From contig NZ_BMJI01000011.1 of NCBI RefSeq assembly GCF_014643255.1, forward strand, positions 1 through 64,000: 64,000 nt of DNA, read 5' to 3'. A program made the position numbers and the translations under genes. Positions 39,544 to 48,772 of the stretch are shown piece after piece. Source of the DNA: Tersicoccus solisilvae (lineage in GTDB: Bacteria > Actinomycetota > Actinomycetes > Actinomycetales > Micrococcaceae). The notes beneath the pieces were generated by a model. The model made no database searches. It was not told the DNA's origin and was given only the letters and a program-made list of their open reading frames with translations. Position 1 is the first letter of the stretch; each line of letters begins with the position of its first letter.

Positions 39544-41289
39544 TCAGCGGGGGAGGTTGCGCAGGTTGGACCGGGCCATGCTCACGGCCTCGCCGGCGCC
39601 CCGGTTGAGCACCACCTTGCTGATCGCCGTCGCGAAACCGAACACCTGCTCGGAGGTGATCTTCGGCGGGATGGACAGGGCGTTGGGGTCGGTGGCGATA
39701 TCGATCAGCGCCGGGCCGTCGTGGGCGAACGCCTCGCGGTAGGCGCTCTCGATGTCCTTCGGGTCCTCCACCCGGGCGGTGTGGAACCCGAGGCTCGCCG
39801 CGAGGGCCGCGAAGTCGACCATCGGGACGTCCACCCCGAAATCGGGCAGTCCGTCGACGAGCATCTCCAGCTTGACCATGCCGAGCGTCGAGTTGTTGAA
39901 CACGACGATCTTCACCGGCAGTCGGTACGCGGCCACGGTGATCAACTCGCCGAGCAGCATGGACAGCCCGCCGTCGCCGGCGACCGCGATCACCTGCCGG
40001 TCCGGGAACGCGACCTGCGCGCCGACCGCGTGCGGGAGGGCGTTGGCCATGGACCCGTGCAGGTAGGAGCCGATCAGCCGACGCGTGCCCAGCGGGTTGA
40101 TGTAACGCGCGGTCCAGACGTTGCACATCCCGGTGTCGGCGGTGAAGATCGCGTCGTCGTCGGCCACCTGGTCGAGGATCGACGCCGCGTACTCCGGGTG
40201 GATCGGCACCAGCCGGTCCGCTCGCCGGGTGTAGGCGCCGACGGCCTTGTTCATCAGCTTGTCGTGCCGCTTCAGCGTGGCGTCGAGGAACCGGCTGGAC
40301 GTCTTCGCCTGCACCAGCGGCAGCAGCGCCTCCAGGGTGGGCAGGACGTCGGCGTGGACGGCGACGTCGACGTCGGTGCGCCGGCCGATGTGCTGCGCCG
40401 CCCGGTCCACCTGCGCCGTCCTCGTGTCGGGCAGGAACTGGTCGTACGGGAAGTCGGTGCCCAGCAGGATCAGCAGGTCCGCGTCGTGGATGCCCTCCGC
40501 GGCGGCGCCGTACCCGAGCAGCCCGGTCATGCCCACGTCGAACGGGTTGTTGTACTGGATGAAGTCCTTGCCGCGCAGGGAGTGCCCGATCGGGGCCTGC
40601 AGTTTCGCGGCCAGGTCGATGACGGCGTCGTGCGCACCGGCGACGCCGGCGCCGGCGAAGATGGCGACCTTGTCCGCCGCGTCGATCGCGGCGGCCAGCG
40701 CGTGCAGGCTCTCCGGGTCGGGGTAGAGGACGCCGGGCGTGAAGGTCGCGGGGGCGGGCGCCTTCGCGGTGACCGTCTCGTCCGCGATGTCCCCGGGCAG
40801 GGTGATGACGGAGACGCCGCGCAGGGCGAGGGCATGCTGGATGGCGGCGTGCACGACCCGCGGGGACTGCACCGGCGTCGAGATCATCTCGCTGTACACG
40901 CTGCACTCGGTGAACAGCCGGTCGGGGTGGGTCTCCTGGAAGAACCCGCTGCCGATCTGGGAGCTGGGGATGTGCGAGGCGATGGCCAGCACGGGAGCAC
41001 CGGACCGGTTCGCGTCGTAGAGACCGTTGATCAGGTGCAGGTTGCCGGGGCCGCAGGAGCCGGCGCACACCGCCAGCCGGCCCGTCAGCTGGGCGTCGGC
41101 GGCGGCGGCGAACGCGGCGGCCTCCTCGTGCCGCACGTGCACCCAGTCGATGCCCCCCTTCGCCGAGCCGCCGCTGGCGCGCACCGCGTCGACGATCGGG
41201 TTGAGGCTGTCCCCGACGATGCCGTAGATCCGGCGGACACCGGCCTCGATGAGTTGCTCGACGATCTGCTCGGCCAGCTTCTGGGCCAT
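39544..41289 (-). CDS. poxB: thiamine diphosphate-dependent pyruvate oxidase (PoxB type)
   Basis: 581 residues from ATG 41289, with AAGGAA upstream; longer frames are less likely. The three-domain TPP enzyme order is clear: N-terminal domain with RIYGIVGDSLNPIVDA, the activating Glu in HVRHEEAAAFAAAA and GSCGPGNLHLINGLYDA, a middle FAD-binding-type domain, and the C-terminal TPP-binding region with VAGDGGLSMLLGELIT and FNNSTLGMVKLE. The family decarboxylates pyruvate to acetate and passes electrons to quinone. Acetolactate synthase is less likely from the N-terminal sequence. It stands alone. Confidence 0.9.
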   Translation of the reverse strand: MAQKLAEQIVEQLIEAGVRRIYGIVGDSLNPIVDAVRASGGSAKGGIDWVHVRHEEAAAFAAAADAQLTGRLAVCAGSCGPGNLHLINGLYDANRSGAPVLAIASHIPSSQIGSGFFQETHPDRLFTECSVYSEMISTPVQSPRVVHAAIQHALALRGVSVITLPGDIADETVTAKAPAPATFTPGVLYPDPESLHALAAAIDAADKVAIFAGAGVAGAHDAVIDLAAKLQAPIGHSLRGKDFIQYNNPFDVGMTGLLGYGAAAEGIHDADLLILLGTDFPYDQFLPDTRTAQVDRAAQHIGRRTDVDVAVHADVLPTLEALLPLVQAKTSSRFLDATLKRHDKLMNKAVGAYTRRADRLVPIHPEYAASILDQVADDDAIFTADTGMCNVWTARYINPLGTRRLIGSYLHGSMANALPHAVGAQVAFPDRQVIAVAGDGGLSMLLGELITVAAYRLPVKIVVFNNSTLGMVKLEMLVDGLPDFGVDVPMVDFAALAASLGFHTARVEDPKDIESAYREAFAHDGPALIDIATDPNALSIPPKITSEQVFGFATAISKVVLNRGAGEAVSMARSNLRNLPR

Positions 41290-41389
41290 GGCGGTTCCTT
41301 CCGGTCGTGCGACGGGCGATCTCCGCTGCCAGTCTGGCACCGACGCCGGGCCGGCGGTATGCCGCGGCTCACGCCCGACGCGGCGCTCC

Positions 41390-41395
41390 TAGACT
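41390..41395 (+). promoter_or_regulatory. -10 element TAGACT, probable leaderless promoter for the Nudix gene
   Basis: TAGACT ends 6 nt before ATG 41402. No Shine-Dalgarno is visible, so transcription would start at the start codon. Confidence 0.6.
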
Positions 41396-41401
41396 GGCGG
41401 C

Positions 41402-41878
41402 ATGCCCGTCCCCGATTTCATCCTGGCCATGCGCGAGAAGCTCGGCACCGACCTGATCTGGACGCCGGGGGTGAGCGCCGTCGTGCTCGACGACGAGGGC
41501 CGGGTGCTGCTCGGCCGGCGCGCCGACAACGGGCGCTGGTGCCTGATCACCGGCATCCTCGACCCGGGGGAGGAACCCGCCGTCGGGGCCGTGCGCGAGG
41601 TGGCGGAGGAGACCGGCGTGATCGCACGCGTGGAGCGGCTGGCCTCCGTCAGCGCCGGCGACCCCGTCACCTTCCCCAACGGGGACCACGCCCAGTTCCT
41701 CGACCTGACCTTCCGTTGCCGCTACGTCTCGGGTGAGGCGCACGTGGCCGACGACGAGTCGACGGCGGTCGGCTGGTTCGCCGTCGACGACCTCCCCGAC
41801 TCCGTGCCCCCGCACCAGCGGTGGCGGCTGGAGACCGCGCTCGCGGACACGGGCGAGGCGGTGTTCGCCCGAGACTGA
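41402..41878 (+). CDS. Nudix hydrolase
   Basis: 158 residues. The Nudix box GX5EX7REVXEEXGV is complete at 51-73 (GILDPGEEP, then REVAEETGV), giving the metal-binding Glu residues. Flanking RVLLGRRADNGRWCLITG and the later FPNGDHAQFLDLTFRC match ADP-ribose/NTP-cleaving actinobacterial members. It hydrolyses a nucleoside diphosphate linked to another group; the exact substrate is not predictable. Leaderless promoter; strong terminator after. Confidence 0.92.
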   Translation: MPVPDFILAMREKLGTDLIWTPGVSAVVLDDEGRVLLGRRADNGRWCLITGILDPGEEPAVGAVREVAEETGVIARVERLASVSAGDPVTFPNGDHAQFLDLTFRCRYVSGEAHVADDESTAVGWFAVDDLPDSVPPHQRWRLETALADTGEAVFARD

Positions 41879-41885
41879 CGCCGGG

Positions 41886-41929
41886 ACGCCGAACGGCGGC
41901 CGGAGTGCTCTCCGACCGCCGTTCGGCGT
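41886..41929. terminator. bidirectional terminator between the Nudix gene and fumC
   Basis: Arms 41886-41905 and 41910-41929 form a 20-bp stem with one C-A mismatch and loop TGCT. ACGCCGAACGGCGG pairs with CCGCCGTTCGGCGT. It separates two convergent genes. Confidence 0.8.
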
Positions 41930-41951
41930 GGCGCGCAGAGCGGGGACGAGG

Positions 41952-43367
41952 TCAGGCGTTCGGCCCGGTCATCGTCGTGACGTCCAGCGCCGCGTCCAGC
42001 TGCTCCTCGGTGAGCTCGCCGCGTTCGACGAATCCGAGCGCGACGGTCGCCTCGCGGACGGTCAGGCCCTCGGCGACGGCCTTCTTGGCGATCTTCGCGG
42101 CGTTCTCGTAGCCGATGTACTTGTTCAGCGGCGTGACGATGGACGGGGACGCCTCGGCGAGGAACCGCGCCCGGTCCACGTTGGCCTCGATGCCGTCGAT
42201 CATCTTGTCCGCCATCACCCGGGCGGTGGTGGTGAGCAGGCGGATGGACTCGAGCAGGTTGGCGGCCATCACCGGGATGCCGACGTTGAGCTCGAACGCG
42301 CCGTTGGTGGAGGAGAGGGCGATGGTGGTGTCGTTGCCGATAACCTGGGCGGCGACCTGGATCGCGGCCTCGCAGATCACCGGGTTCACCTTGCCCGGCA
42401 TGATCGAGGAGCCCGGCTGCAGGTCCGGGATGGCGATCTCGCCCAGGCCCGTGTTGGGGCCCGAGCCCATCCAGCGCAGGTCGTTGTTGATCTTGATCAG
42501 CGAGTACGCGATGGTGCGCAGCTGCCCGGAGGCCTCGACCAGCCCGTCCCGGTTGGCCTGCGCCTCGAAGTGGTTGCGGGCCTCGGTCAGCGGCAGGGCG
42601 GTCTCCTCGGCGAGGATGGCGATCACCTTCTGCGGGAAGCCGGCCGGGGTGTTGATGCCGGTGCCGACGGCGGTGCCGCCCAGGGGCACCTCGGCGACGC
42701 GCGGCAGGGACGCCTCGATCCGCTCGATGCCGTAGCGCACCTGTGCGGCGTAGCCGCCGAACTCCTGGCCCAGGGTCACCGGGGTGGCGTCCATCAGGTG
42801 GGTGCGGCCGGACTTGACGACGTCCTTGAACTGAGCGGCCTTCCGGCCCAGCGACGCGTCGAGGTAGGTGAGCGCCGGGATGAGGTCGTTCAGCAGGGCG
42901 CTGGTCGCCGCGACGTGCACCGAGGTGGGGAACACGTCGTTGGAGGACTGGGAGGCGTTGACGTGGTCGTTCGGGTGGACGGTCTTCTCCGACCCGGCGG
43001 CCTTGAGGGCCCGGGTGGCGAGCTCGGCGATGACCTCGTTGGTGTTCATGTTCGACGAGGTGCCGGAGCCGGTCTGGAACACGTCGATGGGGAAGTCCCC
43101 GTCGTACTGGCCGGCGGCGACGGCGTCGGCGGCGTCGGCGATGGCGTCCGCGAGGTCGCCGTCGAGCACCCCGAGCTCGGCGTTGGCGCGGGCGGCGGCC
43201 TTCTTGATCAGGGCCAGGGCCTCGATGTGCTTGCGCTCGAGCGTCTTGCCGGAGATCGGGAAGTTCTCGACGGCCCGCTGCGTCTGCGCGCGGTACAGGG
43301 CGTTGACGGGCACGCGGACCTCGCCCATCGTGTCGTGTTCGATGCGGTACTCGGGGGTGTCGGACAC
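41952..43367 (-). CDS. fumC: class II fumarate hydratase
   Basis: 471 residues from GTG 43367 (CGAGGAGA upstream). It hydrates fumarate to malate in the TCA cycle; the enzyme is iron-independent. Signatures: [32 protein letters not shown], the catalytic [17 protein letters not shown] and the superfamily motif [11 protein letters not shown]. Length is typical. It is followed on the minus strand by nothing of its own operon; the carbonic anhydrase lies upstream on the same strand 81 bp away. Position near glpX matches Rv1098c-Rv1099c. Confidence 0.97.
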   Translation of the reverse strand: MSDTPEYRIEHDTMGEVRVPVNALYRAQTQRAVENFPISGKTLERKHIEALALIKKAAARANAELGVLDGDLADAIADAADAVAAGQYDGDFPIDVFQTGSGTSSNMNTNEVIAELATRALKAAGSEKTVHPNDHVNASQSSNDVFPTSVHVAATSALLNDLIPALTYLDASLGRKAAQFKDVVKSGRTHLMDATPVTLGQEFGGYAAQVRYGIERIEASLPRVAEVPLGGTAVGTGINTPAGFPQKVIAILAEETALPLTEARNHFEAQANRDGLVEASGQLRTIAYSLIKINNDLRWMGSGPNTGLGEIAIPDLQPGSSIMPGKVNPVICEAAIQVAAQVIGNDTTIALSSTNGAFELNVGIPVMAANLLESIRLLTTTARVMADKMIDGIEANVDRARFLAEASPSIVTPLNKYIGYENAAKIAKKAVAEGLTVREATVALGFVERGELTEEQLDAALDVTTMTGPNA

Positions 43368-43448
43368 CGGTGTCTCCTCGTGGTGGCGGTGGGTGGTGAC
43401 CCGGTCGGCGTCGTCGCGATCGGGCGGGTCGGGGACGCGTCGGTCGGG

Positions 43449-44105
43449 TCAGCCCGTCGTCGTCAGGGGCGTCGTCGTGGAGACGACCGTTCCGGTGCCG
43501 TCATCGAGGCGGTAGCTGACGCCGACGACGGCGGTGCGTCCGTCCGCGACGGCCTCGGCGATGACGCGGGAGTTGTCCTCGAGCCGGGCGGCGGTCTGGC
43601 GCACGTGCTCGTCGATCATGGCGGTCAGGTCGTCGTGGCCCTCGCGCTTGGCGGTCAGCACGGACGGGGTGATCCGCTCGACCAGATCGCGGATGAACCC
43701 GGCCGGCATCTGCCCGCTGTCGACGGCGTCGCGGGTGGCGGTCACGGCGCCGCAGCTGTCGTGGCCGAGGATGACGATGAGGGGGACGCCGAGCACCGCG
43801 ATCGAGTACTCGAGGGAGCCGAGCACGGCGTCGTCGATCACCTGACCGGCCGTGCGGATGACGAACACGTCACCCAGGCCCACGTCGAAGATGATCTCGG
43901 CGGCCAGCCGCGAGTCCGAGCAGCCGAAGATGACGGCGAAGGGGTGCTGGGCGTTCACCAGGGCGGTGCGACGAGCGGCGTCCTGGTTGGGATGGTTGGA
44001 CCGTCCGGCGACGAACCGGCGGTTGCCGTCGGCGAGTCGCTGCCAGGCTTCGGCGGGGCTGACCGGACCGGAGGGACTGGGGCGTGACGTCACGGGTGCC
44101 AGCAT
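43449..44105 (-). CDS. beta-class carbonic anhydrase
   Basis: 218 residues from ATG 44105. Zinc ligands are C62 (in CSDSR, with D64 and R66), H115 and C118 (HDSCGA). It interconverts CO2 and bicarbonate. The N-terminal RLADGNRRFVAG motif and length fit plant-type bacterial beta-CAs of actinobacteria. It lies just upstream of fumC on the same strand and may be cotranscribed, supplying bicarbonate for carboxylation. Confidence 0.94.
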   Translation of the reverse strand: MLAPVTSRPSPSGPVSPAEAWQRLADGNRRFVAGRSNHPNQDAARRTALVNAQHPFAVIFGCSDSRLAAEIIFDVGLGDVFVIRTAGQVIDDAVLGSLEYSIAVLGVPLIVILGHDSCGAVTATRDAVDSGQMPAGFIRDLVERITPSVLTAKREGHDDLTAMIDEHVRQTAARLEDNSRVIAEAVADGRTAVVGVSYRLDDGTGTVVSTTTPLTTTG

Positions 44106-44189
44106 AGTCAGTCCGCCGGGCCGGCAGGCGCGTGTGACGGGCGTACCGGACGCGGCCGTTGGGTCGGCGAGGTGTCGGGTCCGGTGCCG

Positions 44190-44852
44190 TCAGGGGGTGG
44201 CGCCGGGTGCCGGTGCGGTGGCCGCCGTCGTCGGTACGGCCGACGTCGTGCCGGCCGCGGTCAGGTCCGCGACCACGGCCCCCGCCAGGGTCGACAGGGC
44301 GTCGTCCGAGGCCTGACCGCGCAGGATGACGGTGGAGCCGCCGATCGTGGCGACCAGGGACTTGGTGCCGGCCTTGTCCCGCAGCTCGAACCGCTGCCCG
44401 GCGACCGTGCGGTCCGAGGTGACCGGGGCGTTCTCCGTCACCTGCGCGATCCAGGTGGGGTTGGCGCGCTTCGCGGCGGCCTGGGTCAGGGCGATGAACT
44501 GCTGATCGCCGCTGACGTACCCGACCTCCCAGTTGGGCACGCCCGTGCTGCTGCCGGCGTTGAGGCGCGCATAGTTCGCGCTCCATCCCGCCGGCATCGC
44601 CGCGACCGGGGGGAACCCGGCACCCGGCGCCGCCTGCGCGGCGATCGCGGGCACGTCCACCGGCGGCCGGTACGTCTCGGCCCGCTGGCCCGGCGTGAGC
44701 AGCAGCACCGGGATGATGACCGCGAGCGTGACGGCGACGGCGATCAGCAGGCCCGTGGCCGACGAGCGCATCCGCTTGGCCTGCGCGGCGCTGAGCACGG
44801 CGGGCGGCGGCTGCGTGGGCGGGGCGGGGTCGGGGGAACTCACACCCTCCAT
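44190..44852 (-). CDS. DUF4245 family membrane-anchored protein
   Basis: 220 residues from ATG 44852; GTG 44840, preceded by GGAGG, is an alternative. After a Pro-rich cytosolic stretch (about 30 residues) comes one membrane helix (TGLLIAVAVTLAVIIPVLLL) and an extracellular domain with MPAGWSANYARLNAGS, VPNWEVGYVSGDQQFIALTQ and AGQRFELRDKAGTKSLVATIGG. This matches DUF4245 (Rv1100-like), always near glpX. Function unknown. It diverges from glpX. Confidence 0.85.
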   Translation of the reverse strand: MEGVSSPDPAPPTQPPPAVLSAAQAKRMRSSATGLLIAVAVTLAVIIPVLLLTPGQRAETYRPPVDVPAIAAQAAPGAGFPPVAAMPAGWSANYARLNAGSSTGVPNWEVGYVSGDQQFIALTQAAAKRANPTWIAQVTENAPVTSDRTVAGQRFELRDKAGTKSLVATIGGSTVILRGQASDDALSTLAGAVVADLTAAGTTSAVPTTAATAPAPGATP

Positions 44853-44925
44853 CCTGCCGCATCCGCCGGCGGCTCCGGCGCGGTTCCCCCGTCGTCACGG
44901 AAGCCGCCGGGAAGGCCCGCGTGGG

Positions 44926-44931
44926 TAGGAT
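44926..44931 (+). promoter_or_regulatory. -10 element TAGGAT for glpX
   Basis: TAGGAT lies 54 bp upstream of the glpX GTG (44986) in the divergent gap with the DUF4245 gene. GATGAGGTC provides a weak ribosome-binding site. Confidence 0.5.
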
Positions 44932-44985
44932 CGAACCGTCCGCGCTGGACATTCGAAGATCCGATCACTCGAAGATGAGGTCACC

Positions 44986-46143
44986 GTGTCCGAGAAGACC
45001 ACCGATACGCCGACGCCCGCGCCCGCGAAGGCCGGACCCGAGACCGGTGCCCCCGGCAACGGTGCGCCTCAGACGCCGGCGGACGTCGCCCCCTCGGTCG
45101 TCGAGGCCCTCTCGCAGCCGCACCACGCGGAACACCGGTTCTCGGAACTCTCCCCGACGCTGGCCACCACGGACCGTGAGCCGGACCGCAACCTCGCCCT
45201 CGAGCTGGTCCGTGTGACCGAGGCCGCGGCCATCGCCGGCGGCTTCTGGGTCGGCATCGGTGACAAGAACAAGGCCGACGGCGCCGCCGTCGACGCCATG
45301 CGCTCGTTCCTGCACTCCGTCCGGTTCAACGGCGTCGTCGTGATCGGCGAGGGTGAGAAGGACGAGGCCCCGATGCTGTTCAACGGCGAACGCGTCGGCG
45401 ACGGCACCGGCCCCGAGGTGGACGTCGCCGTCGACCCGATCGACGGCACCCGGCTGACCGCGCTCGGCATGGACAACGCCCTGGCCGTGCTCGCCGTCGC
45501 CGAGCGCGGCTCGATGTACGACCCGTCCGCCGTGTTCTACATGGACAAGCTCGTCACCGGGCCCGAGGCCGCCGAGATGGTCGACCTGCGGCTGCCCGTC
45601 AAGCAGAACCTGCACCTGATCGCCAAGTCGCTCGGCAAGAGCGTCAGCCAGGTGACCGTCATGGTGCTGGACCGGGAACGGCACAAGCCGCTGGTCAAGG
45701 AGATCCGCGACGCGGGCGCCCGCACCAAGTTCATCGTCGACGGCGACGTCGCCGGCGCCATCGCCGCGGCCCGCGAGGGCACCGGCGTGGACGCGCTGAT
45801 GGGCGTCGGCGGCACCCCGGAGGGCATCGTCGCCGCGTGCGCGCTCAAGACCCTGGGTGGCGCGATCCAGGGCCGGCTGCACCCGACCAGCGACGAGGAG
45901 CGGCAGAAGGCGATCGACGCCGGCCATGACCTCGACGCGGTGCTGCTCACGGACGACCTCGTCACCAGCGACAACTGCTACTTCGCGGCCACCGGCATCA
46001 CCAACGGCGACCTGCTCAGCGGCGTCCGGTACAGCAACACGACCGTGCGCACCCAGTCCATCGTGATGCGCTCGAAGTCCGGCACCGTCCGCTTCGTCGA
46101 GGCCGAGCACCAGGCCGAGAAGTGGACCGACTACGCCCGCTGA
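44986..46143 (+). CDS. glpX: class II fructose-1,6-bisphosphatase
   Basis: 385 residues from GTG 44986, with a Pro/Ala-rich N-terminal extension of about 60. It dephosphorylates fructose 1,6-bisphosphate in gluconeogenesis. GlpX motifs: ALELVRVTEAAAIAGGFWVG, VIGEGEKDEAPML and DPIDGTRLTALGMDNALAV (metal-binding Asp), MGVGGTPEGIVAACAL and late TTVRTQSIVMRS. It is the only FBPase class in mycobacteria, so it is probably essential for growth on non-sugar carbon. A terminator follows. Confidence 0.96.
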   Translation: MSEKTTDTPTPAPAKAGPETGAPGNGAPQTPADVAPSVVEALSQPHHAEHRFSELSPTLATTDREPDRNLALELVRVTEAAAIAGGFWVGIGDKNKADGAAVDAMRSFLHSVRFNGVVVIGEGEKDEAPMLFNGERVGDGTGPEVDVAVDPIDGTRLTALGMDNALAVLAVAERGSMYDPSAVFYMDKLVTGPEAAEMVDLRLPVKQNLHLIAKSLGKSVSQVTVMVLDRERHKPLVKEIRDAGARTKFIVDGDVAGAIAAAREGTGVDALMGVGGTPEGIVAACALKTLGGAIQGRLHPTSDEERQKAIDAGHDLDAVLLTDDLVTSDNCYFAATGITNGDLLSGVRYSNTTVRTQSIVMRSKSGTVRFVEAEHQAEKWTDYAR

Positions 46144-46168
46144 GCCGGGCGACGCCGCCGCGCGGCAC

Positions 46169-46194
46169 GCCGGGCACCCCCGGCGGTGCCCGGC
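46169..46194 (+). terminator. glpX terminator hairpin
   Basis: GCCGGGCACC (46169-46178) and GGTGCCCGGC (46185-46194) form a perfect 10-bp stem with 6-nt loop. TAGGCT at 46203-46208 just after is a possible -10 for the next gene. Confidence 0.65.
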
Positions 46195-46269
46195 GCGTGA
46201 CATAGGCTGGATGCCGCCCGGCGGCCGTGCCGGCGGGCCCGTCGTATCGCCGAGCCCGTCAGGAGAGCC

Positions 46270-47418
46270 GTGAGCCAGAACCACGCGACCGTCACCCCGA
46301 TCGACGACCGGAGCACGTGGGACGCGACGGTCGAGGCGCTCGGTGGGCACCCGCTGCAGCTGTGGGGCTGGGGGCAGGTCAAGGCCGAGCACGGGTGGCA
46401 GGTGGAGCGGCTGCTCGTCGCCGACCCGGCCGCCGACCCGGGGTCCGGCCCCGAGGCGGCCATGGGCGCCGCCGAGGTGGCCTACCGGTTCCTGCCGTGG
46501 CCGTTGCGCTCCCTCGCCTACGTCTCCCGTGGTCCGGTGGGCGATCCCGAGCGCGCGGCCGAGGTGCTGGAGGCGGTCGCCGCGCACGTGAAGGCCACCC
46601 GCGGCTCGGTCGCCCTCGTCGTCGAGCCCGACTGGGAAGCCGGCTCGCCGGGTGAGGCGCGGCTGACCGCTGCCGGTTTCCACCGCACCGACGCCACCAT
46701 CCTCATCCCGCGCACCCTGATCCTCGACCTCACCCGCACCGAGGACGAGCTGATGGCCGCGATGCACCGCACCACGCGGGCGAACGTGCGCAAGAACCTG
46801 CGCAGCGACCTCGAGTTCCGCCGCATCGCCACGGAGGCCGAGCTGGAGAAGGTCCTGACCCTCTACCGGGACACCGCGGCCCGGGCCGGGTTCGGCGTCC
46901 ACGATGACGACTACTACCGCGACATCTGGCGATTCCTCGGCGACAACTCGCCGATCGTGGCCGCGTTCGACGACGGCGAGCCGATCGCCTTCGTGTGGAT
47001 CGCGCGCAGCGCGGCCACCGCGTTCGAACTCTACGGCGGGGTGTCCCCGGCCGGGCAGAAGGCGCGCGCCAACTACGGGGTCAAGTGGGCGGCGTTCACC
47101 GAGATGAAGGCCGCCGGGTGCACCCGGTACGACCTCAACGGGCTCCTGAACGACGGCATCTCCGACTTCAAGAAGCAGTTCGCGCAGCACGAGGACCAGC
47201 TCACCGGAACGTGGGAGCTGCCCCTGTCCCCGCTCTACCCGGTGTTCGCGAAGGCCATGCCGCTCGCGCGGAAGGTGGTCACCCGGGCGCGGCCGGCCGC
47301 GAAGGCGGCGATCGCCGGGGCCGTCCCGGCGGTGCGGCGCGCGGTCGGGGGCGCCCTGCCCGCGGCACGGTCGGTCGTCGCCACGGTGCGCTCGCGGGGT
47401 TCGCGTTCCGGGCAGTGA
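46270..47418 (+). CDS. Fem-type aminoacyltransferase (peptidoglycan bridge formation family)
   Basis: 382 residues from GTG 46270 with AGGAGAG upstream. Two GNAT-like domains: HPLQLWGWGQVKAEHGWQVERL and AYVSRGPVGDP at the start, then MAAMHRTTRANVRKNLR, FVWIARSAATAFELYGG, YGVKWAAFTEMKAAGC and YDLNGLLNDGISDFKKQF. These are hallmarks of the FemABX/lipid II aminoacyltransferases, which add amino acids from tRNA to peptidoglycan precursors. A basic Ala-rich tail of about 60 residues is extra. Substrate amino acid cannot be told. Confidence 0.9.
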   Translation: MSQNHATVTPIDDRSTWDATVEALGGHPLQLWGWGQVKAEHGWQVERLLVADPAADPGSGPEAAMGAAEVAYRFLPWPLRSLAYVSRGPVGDPERAAEVLEAVAAHVKATRGSVALVVEPDWEAGSPGEARLTAAGFHRTDATILIPRTLILDLTRTEDELMAAMHRTTRANVRKNLRSDLEFRRIATEAELEKVLTLYRDTAARAGFGVHDDDYYRDIWRFLGDNSPIVAAFDDGEPIAFVWIARSAATAFELYGGVSPAGQKARANYGVKWAAFTEMKAAGCTRYDLNGLLNDGISDFKKQFAQHEDQLTGTWELPLSPLYPVFAKAMPLARKVVTRARPAAKAAIAGAVPAVRRAVGGALPAARSVVATVRSRGSRSGQ

Positions 47419-47565
47419 CCGCGTCCGCCCCGGTCTAGGTGCTGGCAATCGGCGGCCAAGATCCGGCCGCTCATGCCTGTCAAGGCCGCCCGGGTGCGGG
47501 TGCCGGGATTTACTGATTGAACTGCGAGCAGAAGGCCCGAAATACGCTACGCGGACGCGCGGCGA

Positions 47566-48657
47566 CTAGGTCAACTTAGTGTCTGCTTCTTGCTCCGATT
47601 CTTCGGGAACGTCACTATTGGTCTCCTCGGGCTTCTCGGTGGGCTCTGCGGCGCGCGCTTCAATCTCCATCAACCGAATGTGAGTATCAAGTTCTCGGCC
47701 AAGATCGGTCAGACTCCAATATTCACCTGAATCCGCTACGGCGTGCTTCCGTGGGGACGGTGCAACGACGCCGAGTGCCCTAAGGTCCGAAAGTAAGTCT
47801 CGTACCTGATTCACTGCCACCAGATACCATGGTCTTGACCGATCTTCCCTCAACTGCATCGCCAAGTCTGCCGCAGCCTTCGACAACTCAACCTCGGTGG
47901 CCAACGAAGGGGCCAATAAGAAGAACAGATCGTCTAGCGATATGGGGTCCGAGCGTACCCAGTTATTATCGTTACGATACTTGTAATCGAAAGAACGCTT
48001 GATTTTCTCGAACTTAGTTAGCATTGCCTCAAGTTCGTTAGATTTGTCGATCTCGCGCTGGGCTTGCAGGTTGAGAACTTCCTCCCGCAAGCGCGAATTC
48101 TCGGAGCTCAACCGCGTCAGCTCCTGGGTGACTTCGGGGCCCGCTGCGGCGGACGCCCGAACCCATCCGTCGCGAGGATTTGCGGTAAATGCCTTCGACA
48201 GTGCGATTGAGACTTTCCCGTAGAGGTCCTCGGCGGAATTCCAGAAACTCACCGGCTTCGACTTGACGAGAGCCTTGAACTTATTCAGTGCCACGACCGA
48301 TTCTGAGTCTCGATCCATCGACTCTCCCGGCCAGCGGCTGGAATCGTCTAGCACGAACCCCATGACTGGAACTCCGCGAGCTGCCGCATACTCGTATTCC
48401 TTCTGGGTATAGCTAACGCCGTTTACGGTTGAGCCGTAGCGGTGCGCGATGATGACGCAGTAGTAGTCTGACTCGTCAATATGTCGCGCTATAATCTTCC
48501 ACTGTTCTTCGTCGGCCGCACTAAACATCTCCATGCCGACCGGAATGTGCCCCATTTCCAATATGGCTTTTATAACCGTATCGCGTTCATGCTTCAGGTC
48601 GTCAAATGTTGAACTTACGAAAACTTGATACTTAGTTGCCAAGTTTCTTCCTGCCAT
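47566..48657 (-). CDS. DUF4062 protein with coiled coil and winged-helix-like C terminus
   Basis: 363 residues. The DUF4062 (TIR-related) domain is at about 9-110: KYQVFVSSTFDDLKHERD, MEMFSAADEEQWKIIARHI and DSDYYCVIIAHRYGS. A coiled coil follows at about 175-222. The last third (DLLSDLRALGVVAPSP, GEYWSLTDLGRELDTHI) resembles a winged helix. The tail is acidic. GC is near 50% against about 73% on both sides, and residue 247 is the rare codon TTA, so the gene is foreign. DUF4062 proteins occur as sensors or effectors in bacterial immunity; a defence role is inferred. AAGGG precedes the ATG. Confidence 0.88.
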   Translation of the reverse strand: MAGRNLATKYQVFVSSTFDDLKHERDTVIKAILEMGHIPVGMEMFSAADEEQWKIIARHIDESDYYCVIIAHRYGSTVNGVSYTQKEYEYAAARGVPVMGFVLDDSSRWPGESMDRDSESVVALNKFKALVKSKPVSFWNSAEDLYGKVSIALSKAFTANPRDGWVRASAAAGPEVTQELTRLSSENSRLREEVLNLQAQREIDKSNELEAMLTKFEKIKRSFDYKYRNDNNWVRSDPISLDDLFFLLAPSLATEVELSKAAADLAMQLREDRSRPWYLVAVNQVRDLLSDLRALGVVAPSPRKHAVADSGEYWSLTDLGRELDTHIRLMEIEARAAEPTEKPEETNSDVPEESEQEADTKLT

Positions 48658-48772
48658 CCCTTAGTGCTGGTCGCCGTGTTCGAGTGGTTCTCGTTCCATT
48701 GCACCATGGCGAGTCCCGCCTGTGGTGTATTGCGGTGTTGGCAATAGCCGACGCGACCTGCGCTGTTCGTGG

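Noticed and set aside
47440-48750. Target-site duplications around the DUF4062 islet (TGCTGGCAATCGG near 47450, TGTTGGCAATAGC near 48738)
   Set aside because: Only TGGCAAT and scattered positions match; not convincing as a duplication.
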